A stretch of 10,000 bases of DNA, taken from positions 1 to 10,000 of the forward strand of contig CAUUNL010000060.1 in the NCBI GenBank assembly GCA_963546405.1, given 5' to 3'. This document shows positions 5,056 through 10,000 of this stretch, in pieces. The stretch comes from Abiotrophia defectiva_A (GTDB lineage: Bacteria; Bacillota; Bacilli; Lactobacillales; Aerococcaceae). Numbering within the stretch: position 1 is the first letter of the stretch; the number at the start of each line of letters is the position of its first letter. The notes under the pieces were generated by a model that saw nothing but the letters and a program-made list of their open reading frames with translations, made no database searches and was not told where the DNA came from. The position numbers were made by a program, and so were the translations under genes.

Positions 5056-6696
5056 TTAATGACTTAAAGCGTCTTGGATGTCTGATTTGAGGACATCGGC
5101 TTTAGGCCCGTAGATAGCTTGTACCCCAGTGTCTTTGAGGACTAAGCCCATGGCACCGGCTTTCTTCCAAGCTTCTTCAGAACCAACCTTGCTTTGATCC
5201 TTAACAGAGACACGTAGACGGGTCATGCAGGCGTCAACATCCACGATGTTTTCGCGACCACCTAAGAGTTCGATGATGGTGGTTACTTGTTCATCGGCTG
5301 GTTTTGCTTCACCTGAATCTTTGCTGTCGGTAGTACCGGAATCGTAGTTCCCGTTACGGCCTGGAGTTGCAAAGTTAAACTTCTTAATCATGAAGTCAGC
5401 GATGAAGTACATAATCACTGCGAAGGCTACAGTTGTTACAACAAAGCGAACTAAGTCCATAGCCAAACCTGCTTGAATGGTCATCGGTGTACGAGTTAAG
5501 AGCTCGATAGAACCGAAGGAGTGAACACGTAATGGCCAGACATCTGCCATAGCGAAGGATGCCCCTTGAACCACTGCATATACCAAGTATAATGGCATTG
5601 CCGCGAACATGAAGAGGAACTCGATTGGCTCGGTTACCCCTGTTAAGAAGACAGCCAAGCAGATAGAGATAAACATGGTGCGGTATTCAGCCAATTTATC
5701 CTTATCTACGTTACGGTACATAGCGAAAGCCAAGCCCATGAGGGTCCCCATAGAACCAATCATTTGACCCACTTTGAAACGAGCTGGAGTCCAGTTTTTC
5801 AAAATGTGGTCGACTTGAGACATGTCGCCAATGTTGCGGAAGTGAGCTAAGTCAGATGCCCATGCTAACCAGAGTGGGTCTTGACCGCGAACGATTTCAC
5901 CAATCTTGTCACCAGACAGGATTTGGTAAACCCCACCTAAGTCGGTGTAGTTGATTGGGATCGTTAACATGTGGTGGAGACCGAATGGTAAGAGCAGACG
6001 CTCCAAGGTCCCGAAGACAAATGGTGACACAATTGGTGCAGAGTCTTGCGAAGTCGCAATCCAGAGACCAAAGTTGTTAATCCCGATTTGGATAAATGGC
6101 CATACAACTGCCATTACTAAAGAAGTAATCACTGACCATAAGATGATAACAAATGGTACGAAACGTTTCCCGTTGAAAAAGGCCAAGGCATCAGGCAACT
6201 TACGGAAGTTGTAGTACTTGTTGTAGGCGTTAGCCCCTAAGAAACCTGAGATAATCCCTACGAATACCCCCATGTTAAGTGCAGGTGCACCTAATACGCT
6301 GGTGAAGAAACCTTTAACCATGATTGGAGTCCCAAACAAGGTATGGGTGGTAGAAGCTTCATCTAAGAGCATCTTGTCGCTCACGTTGAAGACTGCACCC
6401 GTAATACGGTTAATGAGGATGAAGGCCAAACCTGCTGCGAAGGCACCGCCCGCACGGTCCTTAGCCCAGTTCCCCCCGATCGCAAGCGCGAAGAGAATGT
6501 GCAAGTTAACAATGATTGCCCAACCGATGTTTTCTAAGACACCACCGGTAGTAACTAAAAATGGAATAGACGCAAAGCTAATCGCTAAGGTTTTCCCGAT
6601 ACTGATCATCAGACCAGCTGCTGGCATAACGGCAATAACGACCATGAGGGCTTTACCGAACTTTTGCCAGAACTCAAAACTCAAGAATTTTTTCAT
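5056..6696 (-). CDS. malT: PTS EIICB permease, glucose superfamily, maltose type
   Basis: This 546-residue membrane protein imports and phosphorylates a sugar, most likely maltose or a related alpha-glucoside. The EIIC domain (about 1-440) has many hydrophobic segments, GLHHMLTIP (239-247) and the substrate-site signature TEPIEF (355-360). A polar Gly/Asp/Ser/Lys linker (about 444-468) leads to the EIIB domain, whose phosphorylated cysteine is C490 in VDACMTRLRVSV. No EIIA domain is attached, so EIIA must come from another protein, as for other MalT-type permeases. The frame is open upstream to 6762, but ATG 6696 is chosen: AAAGGAG lies about 7 bases before it and MKKFLSFEFWQKFGKALMVV is a normal EIIC start. 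The linked MapP-like gene supports maltose as substrate. Glucose or another alpha-glucoside remains possible. Confidence 0.85.
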   Translation of the reverse strand: MKKFLSFEFWQKFGKALMVVIAVMPAAGLMISIGKTLAISFASIPFLVTTGGVLENIGWAIIVNLHILFALAIGGNWAKDRAGGAFAAGLAFILINRITGAVFNVSDKMLLDEASTTHTLFGTPIMVKGFFTSVLGAPALNMGVFVGIISGFLGANAYNKYYNFRKLPDALAFFNGKRFVPFVIILWSVITSLVMAVVWPFIQIGINNFGLWIATSQDSAPIVSPFVFGTLERLLLPFGLHHMLTIPINYTDLGGVYQILSGDKIGEIVRGQDPLWLAWASDLAHFRNIGDMSQVDHILKNWTPARFKVGQMIGSMGTLMGLAFAMYRNVDKDKLAEYRTMFISICLAVFLTGVTEPIEFLFMFAAMPLYLVYAVVQGASFAMADVWPLRVHSFGSIELLTRTPMTIQAGLAMDLVRFVVTTVAFAVIMYFIADFMIKKFNFATPGRNGNYDSGTTDSKDSGEAKPADEQVTTIIELLGGRENIVDVDACMTRLRVSVKDQSKVGSEEAWKKAGAMGLVLKDTGVQAIYGPKADVLKSDIQDALSH

Positions 6697-6748
6697 CTTG
6701 TGTCTCCTTTCTATAAGTGCTAATTGTCTCTCTACCCTTCGCACATGT

Positions 6749-6807
6749 TGTCGGAATCTCAAGTTGGCAAAGTGACAATCAATAATAACGACATGAAGAT
6801 TCCAACA
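6749..6807 (-). other. Long-range hairpin in the malT leader RNA
   Basis: On the minus strand TGTTGGAATCT (plus 6797-6807) can pair with AGATTCCGACA (plus 6749-6759) over 11 positions, including one G-U pair, around a 37-base loop. It lies between the promoter and the ribosome binding site of malT. No T-run follows, so it is not a terminator. It may be a leader structure or chance. Confidence 0.35.
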
Positions 6808-6817
6808 CGTACTTACA

Positions 6818-6851
6818 CTTATATATTAGCGTTTACAAGTCTAAAAGTAAA
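6818..6851 (-). promoter_or_regulatory. Probable malT promoter
   Basis: On the minus strand a -35 TTTACT (6846-6851) and a -10 TAATAT (6823-6828) have 17-bp spacing. An alternative -10, TATAAG (6818-6823), overlaps and extends downstream. The boxes are imperfect, as is common for regulated sugar genes. The exact start site is uncertain, with about 120 bases of leader expected. Confidence 0.5.
6824..6837 (-). promoter_or_regulatory. Candidate cre (CcpA) site in the malT promoter
   Basis: The minus strand reads TGTAAACGCTAATA, which fits the catabolite-responsive element consensus TGWNANCGNTNWCA at every fixed position except one (T for C at position 13). It overlaps the predicted -10 region, where CcpA binding would block transcription when a preferred sugar is present. 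Confidence 0.6.
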
Positions 6852-6876
6852 GCTTATAAAGGGGAAGATTTACGAT

Positions 6877-6890
6877 TGATATCGGTATCA
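6877..6890. promoter_or_regulatory. LacI-type palindrome upstream of malT
   Basis: TGATATCGGTATCA has a CG centre with five of six outer positions symmetrical, which is the layout of LacI/GalR-family operators. It lies about 26 bases upstream of the malT -35 box and outside any gene. A MalR-like regulator is a reasonable guess, but no regulator gene is in the window. Confidence 0.35.
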
Positions 6891-6925
6891 TAAAAACTGC
6901 CAAATTGCCTGCTGATATGGCGGCC

Positions 6926-6957
6926 AAAAAAGGACTGGGCACCCTGTCCCAGTCCTT
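6926..6957 (-). terminator. Intrinsic terminator of ackA
   Basis: The arms AAGGACTGGG (6930-6939) and CCCAGTCCTT (6948-6957) make a 10-bp stem around an 8-base loop. On the minus strand it is followed by six T (plus 6926-6931). It separates ackA from the malT regulatory region, so malT is not simply read from ackA. Confidence 0.9.
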
Positions 6958-6969
6958 GTCTTGCTACTA

Positions 6970-8163
6970 TTAAGCTTGTTTTAGGCGCTCAACTTCGCGC
7001 GCGATTTCCATCTCTTCGTTAGTTGGTACGTTAAGGACGGTAACCTTAGCACCTTCTGGTGAGATGATGGCTTCTTTACGCGTGTTGTTGCGTTCAGTGT
7101 CAATGTCACAACCGAAGACGGTAATGCCTTTGATGACTTCCTCACGGATTTGGATAGAGTTTTCCCCAATCCCAGCAGTGAAGACAATGGCATCTACCCC
7201 GTTCATAACCGCAATGTATTGACCAATGTATTTTTGGATACGGTTGACGAAGATATCGTGAGCCAATTGGGCACGCTCGTTACCTTCACTAGCTGCTGAT
7301 AAGATGTCGCGCATATCGCTTGATACGCCAGAAATCCCTAAGAGACCTGACTTTTTGTTAAGGATGTTGACCATTTCAGCTACATCGCTAATGCCAAGTT
7401 TTTGCATCACGAAAGCGACTAAGGATGCGTCGATATCCCCAGTACGAGTCCCCATGGTTAAACCTGCTAATGGTGTGAAGCCCATAGAAGTATCAACAGA
7501 GATCCCACCGTCTACGGCAGTAATAGAAGCCCCGTTCCCTAAGTGGCAGGTAATGATTTTGAGGTCTTTGACGTCTTTGCCCATCATTTCAGCCGCACGA
7601 CGTGCTACATAGTGGTGGCTAGTCCCGTGCGCCCCGTATTTACGAGCCTTGAATTTTTCATAGTACTCGTATGGTAAGCTGTAGAGGTAGTTCACCGCTG
7701 GCATGGTGGTATGGAAAGAAGTATCGAAGACAGCTGCCATGGTGATTTCTGGTAAACGTTCCTTGAAGGCGCGCATTACGGCTGCTTCCGCAGGGTTGTG
7801 GAGCGGTGCAAATTCGCCTAAGTCAGCCACTTGTTGGATAACCTCATCATTGATTAAGGCAGATTCCTTGAAGAGTTCGCCCCCTGCTACGACACGGTGG
7901 CCAGCCCCGGTGATTTCGTGGTAGTCTTTAACAATTCCTAATTCGGTTAAGTGTTCGAATAAGAGTTCAACTGCCCGGTCGTGGGTCGCAATCTCTTCTA
8001 CAAGTTCAAATTTTTGGTCGTCGCCGTATTCGATTGCGAAGATTGAGTTATCCAAACCAATCCGTTCTACCAAACCTTTTGCAACTACCGTTTCTTGTGG
8101 CATTTCAATTAATTGGAACTTCAAGCTTGAAGAACCAGCGTTAATCGCCATTGTTTTTGACAT
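6970..8163 (-). CDS. ackA: Acetate kinase
   Basis: Acetate kinase interconverts acetyl phosphate plus ADP and acetate plus ATP, the ATP-yielding last step of acetate fermentation. The 397-residue product has the family's normal length and all its hallmarks: INAGSSSLKF with N8, GHRVV with R90, FDTSFH with D147, YGAHGTSH with H179, LGNGAS (208-213), GTRTGD with R240, GIGENS with E334 and the metal-binding NEE at 382-384. A GTG at 8205 extends the frame by 14 residues, but it sits only 2 bases after the -10 box, so ATG 8163 (MSKTMAINAGSSS), typical for the family, is the start. Its ribosome binding site (GGAG about 11 bases upstream) is spaced more widely than usual. The gene is monocistronic between its own promoter and terminator. 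Confidence 0.97.
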   Translation of the reverse strand: MSKTMAINAGSSSLKFQLIEMPQETVVAKGLVERIGLDNSIFAIEYGDDQKFELVEEIATHDRAVELLFEHLTELGIVKDYHEITGAGHRVVAGGELFKESALINDEVIQQVADLGEFAPLHNPAEAAVMRAFKERLPEITMAAVFDTSFHTTMPAVNYLYSLPYEYYEKFKARKYGAHGTSHHYVARRAAEMMGKDVKDLKIITCHLGNGASITAVDGGISVDTSMGFTPLAGLTMGTRTGDIDASLVAFVMQKLGISDVAEMVNILNKKSGLLGISGVSSDMRDILSAASEGNERAQLAHDIFVNRIQKYIGQYIAVMNGVDAIVFTAGIGENSIQIREEVIKGITVFGCDIDTERNNTRKEAIISPEGAKVTVLNVPTNEEMEIAREVERLKQA

Positions 8164-8207
8164 GGTCTTAATCGCTCCATTCTGAGTTTTAAATAATCGA
8201 TACACCT

Positions 8208-8236
8208 ATTATAGCACCCTTGGCAAGCCTTTGCAT
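8208..8236 (-). promoter_or_regulatory. Extended -10 promoter of ackA
   Basis: On the minus strand a perfect TATAAT (8208-8213) is preceded by TGC, giving an extended -10. A weak -35 ATGCAA lies 17 bp upstream (8231-8236). An imperfect inverted repeat TGCAAAGGCTTGCCA (8221-8235) lies in the spacer and resembles a degenerate cre, but it lacks the central CG. Confidence 0.7.
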
Positions 8237-8258
8237 AGAAAAGACATTAGAAAAACGC

Positions 8259-8276
8259 AAAAAAGTCAACTTTTTT
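8259..8276. repeat. Inverted repeat between the divergent promoters
   Basis: AAAAAAGT (8259-8266) and ACTTTTTT (8269-8276) are perfect inverted arms around CA. The site lies between the ackA promoter and the promoter of the secreted-protein gene. It could be a regulator site or a chance product of A/T tracts. Confidence 0.4.
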
Positions 8277-8279
8277 TCC

Positions 8280-8308
8280 TTGAATCTATTTGCCTAGAAA
8301 TTTATAAT
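8280..8308 (+). promoter_or_regulatory. Promoter of the duplicated-domain secreted protein
   Basis: A -35 box TTGAAT (8280-8285), a 17-bp spacer and a perfect TATAAT (8303-8308) are present, about 50 bases before the start codon at 8359. Confidence 0.8.
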
Positions 8309-8358
8309 AGGAACATATGATAAATACGTTTTCAATTCGCATTAAGGAGGTAATAAGA

Positions 8359-9291
8359 ATGCGACGATTTATTAAGCTTATGTTGGCCTTAGCTTTGGTG
8401 CTAGGACTGACCCTACCTCTCAGCCAAGCATCCGCCCAAGATGATTACATCTATGGAGTACCTGTAGAGAATCTTGGCAACCGTACCTATGGACGTCCAA
8501 ATGTAGATTTAGGACAAAACCCTGATAACTTCCAGCTAGACGCTGCAAACAGCACCTTAATTTCTAACTATGCAAGATACTCCGTCAGTTTCGAACAAAT
8601 TCCAACCCAAACCATCCAACTTCAGTCCGCCTACCCTGAAGAAGGAATCCGAACCATTTATGTTAACACCCGTGTGACGGTAACTAGCAACCCAAGCAAT
8701 GGCTTAGCTATTCTGGGCCAACAGTTCTACCTCTTCTATAACAAATTTGGGACCATTTCCCTGGCTTTCCCTAAATTAGCGACTAACACTCGTCAAAAAC
8801 CAGATCCTGCGACGCCTTATGTTGAGTATGTGGAGTCCGGCACGCAAAAACCTGACTACAATACCGTTCAAGCCGTATCAGCTGATCAAGCCCCTTATCG
8901 AGTTGATACTAGTAACTTAAGTACCCTGACCTATTACCTTAAGAGTGTCAATGCTCCAAGTGACTATCGTCTAGACTTCACTACTAACACCATGTCTTTC
9001 AACTATCACTATCAACCAAGCTTCCAGAACAGCTATCGCTTCCAAGTAGTGGATGGCCCAACTAAAGACATCCGTGTTTATTCGGCTGACCGTTCAGGTA
9101 TTCGTACTGTTAAGGTCAACACTCGTATTATTCCCCAGGCTATTATTAATGGTAGCGAGCGAGAATTCGGTCAACCCTTCTATCTCTTCCACAACAAGAA
9201 CGGCACTATCTCCTTAGTCACACCTAACTTCGCTGGCAACTACTTGCCAGAAAATAAAGACGTCATGGTGGAATACGTTGTGACCCCTTAG
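8359..9291 (+). CDS. Secreted protein with an internal two-fold repeat, function unknown
   Basis: This 310-residue protein has a Sec signal peptide: basic MRRFIK, a Leu/Ala core, and probable cleavage after ASA at residue 26. The mature part contains two related segments. GIRTIYVNTR...GQQFYLFYNKFGTISL (96-135) matches GIRTVKVNTR...GQPFYLFHNKNGTISL (247-286), and both end in VEYV (155-158 and 304-307). The match may extend upstream, giving two domains of about 100 to 115 residues rich in Tyr, Asn, Thr and Val, typical of beta-rich extracellular folds. There is no LPXTG, lipobox or catalytic motif. An earlier in-frame ATG at 8317 is rejected because a full AAGGAGGT (8344-8351) sits 7 bases before ATG 8359. 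It is monocistronic, divergent from ackA, and not obviously related to the four-paralog operon. Confidence 0.85.
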   Translation: MRRFIKLMLALALVLGLTLPLSQASAQDDYIYGVPVENLGNRTYGRPNVDLGQNPDNFQLDAANSTLISNYARYSVSFEQIPTQTIQLQSAYPEEGIRTIYVNTRVTVTSNPSNGLAILGQQFYLFYNKFGTISLAFPKLATNTRQKPDPATPYVEYVESGTQKPDYNTVQAVSADQAPYRVDTSNLSTLTYYLKSVNAPSDYRLDFTTNTMSFNYHYQPSFQNSYRFQVVDGPTKDIRVYSADRSGIRTVKVNTRIIPQAIINGSEREFGQPFYLFHNKNGTISLVTPNFAGNYLPENKDVMVEYVVTP

Positions 9292-9299
9292 AATATGAC

Positions 9300-9329
9300 A
9301 AGACTGGGACTAGCTCCCAGTCTTTTTTT
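9300..9329 (+). terminator. Terminator after the secreted-protein gene
   Basis: AAGACTGGGA (9300-9309) and TCCCAGTCTT (9315-9324) pair perfectly over 10 bp around a 5-base loop, and T continues to 9329. Confidence 0.9.
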
Positions 9330-9333
9330 ACAC

Positions 9334-9362
9334 TTTCCTCAAGTCCGACGGTCTGTTATACT
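9334..9362 (+). promoter_or_regulatory. Probable fluC promoter
   Basis: A -10 TATACT (9357-9362) with a weak -35 TTTCCT (9334-9339) at 17 bp is present. Transcription would begin about 14 bases before the start codon at 9383, leaving no room for a fluoride riboswitch. Confidence 0.5.
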
Positions 9363-9382
9363 GTTAGCCATGAGGTGATGAC

Positions 9383-9739
9383 ATGGAATTTTTATTAGTA
9401 GGTGTCGGCGGTGCCTTGGGGGCTATTTTACGCTATTTGCTAGGGCTCTTGCCTTATCAAGGCAGCTTCCCACTCAAAACTTAGGCCATCAACTTAGTGG
9501 GTAGTTTCCTGATAGGTTGGCTAAGCGCGCACTTAGGGCGTCAAGCCTGGTTCCAAGGCGATCAGTTGTTGCTTATCACCGGTCTCTACGGTAGCTTTAG
9601 CACCTTCTCCACCTTCAGCTTGGAGAATCTCAAACTCCTGCAGGCGGGCCACTATTCCCAAGCCCTGCTCTACATGGCCAGCAGCCTAGTTCTAGGCTTA
9701 GCCTGTGTCGCTCTGGGCTACTACTTAGGCAAGCTATAA
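9383..9739 (+). pseudogene. fluC: Fluoride channel FluC/CrcB interrupted by an in-frame TAG
   Basis: FluC is a small four-helix membrane protein whose dimer exports fluoride. Read through one stop, the frame gives 118 codons, the usual family length, with correct features throughout: VGVGGALGAILRY (6-18), INLVGSF with the pore Asn N37 (36-42), and GLYGSFSTFSTFS (67-79), which holds the Phe-box and sodium-site residues. Codon 34 is TAG (9482-9484), in the conserved stretch FPLKT-stop-AINLVGSF where relatives usually have Leu, Phe or Trp. One base change from TTG or TGG explains it. ATG 9383 has a good GAGGTGA ribosome binding site (9372-9378). A GTG at 9497 could restart the frame, but it has no ribosome binding site and would lack the first helix and N37. 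Either the gene is inactivated or the base is a sequencing error; the rest of the frame shows no decay. Confidence 0.85.
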
Positions 9740-9747
9740 AATACCAA

Positions 9748-9777
9748 AAGGCTGGAAGCTAATGAGCTTCCAGCCTT
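9748..9777. terminator. Bidirectional terminator between fluC and csp
   Basis: AAGGCTGGAAGCT (9748-9760) and AGCTTCCAGCCTT (9765-9777) form a perfect 13-bp stem with the 4-base loop AATG. T-rich tracts follow on both strands, so it serves both convergent genes. Confidence 0.9.
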
Positions 9778-9790
9778 CTATTTATATGAA

Positions 9791-9991
9791 TTAGATAGCC
9801 ACTACATTAATGGCTTGCAAACCGCGCGATGTTTCTTGGACGTCATAGGAGACCGCTTGGCCTTCATTCAAAGTCTTGAAACCATCTGCTTGGATATTTG
9901 AGAAATGTACAAAAACATCGACTCCGTCTTGACCGGCGATGAAGCCAAAGCCCTTATCGACGTTAAAGAATTTCACTGTACCGTTTAACAT
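9791..9991 (-). CDS. Cold-shock protein, CspA family
   Basis: This 66-residue protein is a single cold-shock domain, a five-strand OB-fold that binds single-stranded RNA or DNA and prevents unwanted RNA structure. It has GTVKFFN near the start, the RNP1 motif KGFGFI (13-18) and the RNP2 motif VFVHF (26-30), followed by SNIQADGFKTLNEGQ, all typical of the family. Position 8 is Phe in KFFN where many relatives have Trp (KWFN), a tolerated aromatic change. ATG 9991 has an AGGA ribosome binding site at 9997-10000. The promoter and the usual long cold-shock leader lie beyond the window edge, so regulation cannot be judged. The length is normal and the gene is complete. Confidence 0.95.
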   Translation of the reverse strand: MLNGTVKFFNVDKGFGFIAGQDGVDVFVHFSNIQADGFKTLNEGQAVSYDVQETSRGLQAINVVAI

Positions 9992-10000
9992 GACTTTCCT

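Noticed and set aside
6272..6775. Plus-strand open frame of 167 codons opposite malT
   Set aside because: It is an antisense shadow of a well-supported PTS gene, with low-complexity Ala/Lys/Pro composition and no ribosome binding site.
6970..8205. GTG 8205 as the start of acetate kinase
   Set aside because: It lies right after the -10 box and would make an almost leaderless transcript. The family's normal start MSK...INAGSSS is at 8163.
8221..8235. cre site in the ackA promoter
   Set aside because: TGCAAAGGCTTGCCA lacks the central CG and has at least two departures from consensus, so it is only noted with the promoter.
9330..9382. Fluoride riboswitch upstream of fluC
   Set aside because: The promoter leaves a leader of only about 14 bases before the start codon, too short for the aptamer.

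Overview
The window looks like chromosomal DNA of a low-to-mid-GC Gram-positive coccus of the Lactobacillales, perhaps Aerococcaceae or a relative. The basis is strong AAAGGAG/AAGGAGGT ribosome binding sites, TATAAT promoters with 17-bp spacers, many intrinsic terminators, Gram-positive Sec signal peptides, a maltose-type PTS, acetate kinase, a CcpA-like cre site and a small cold-shock protein. The genus is an inference. No phage, transposase, tRNA or rRNA gene was seen.

Layout. (1) 12-955: a promoter, two overlapping-signal membrane-protein genes of unknown function and a terminator. (2) 985-3671: a self-contained operon of four secreted proteins about 200 residues long. All four are related, and they alternate as two subtypes (A-B-A-B), which suggests duplication of a gene pair. 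(3) 3700-4090: a non-coding array of about 81-bp tandem repeats, each carrying a long hairpin, between two convergent terminators. (4) 4113-6890, minus strand: a maltose-type PTS EIICB gene followed by an EEP-family phosphatase resembling MapP (maltose 6'-phosphate phosphatase). An intrinsic terminator separates the two genes, and a cre site plus a LacI-like palindrome lie upstream. (5) 6926-8236, minus strand: acetate kinase with its own promoter and terminator. (6) 8280-9329, plus strand: a divergent secreted protein containing an internal duplication. (7) 9334-9777: a fluoride-channel gene (fluC/crcB) broken by an in-frame TAG, ending at a bidirectional terminator shared with the convergent csp gene (9791-9991, minus).

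How the parts fit together. The PTS permease would import and phosphorylate a disaccharide such as maltose. The MapP-like phosphatase would remove the 6'-phosphate so that cytoplasmic enzymes can cleave the sugar. Acetate kinase makes ATP from acetyl phosphate at the end of fermentation. The five secreted proteins carry signal peptides but no LPXTG sorting signal or convincing lipobox, so they are probably released or loosely held at the cell surface; their functions are unknown. The observations most worth pursuing are the four-paralog secreted operon, the palindromic repeat array, the interrupted fluC and the terminator placed between the permease and the phosphatase.
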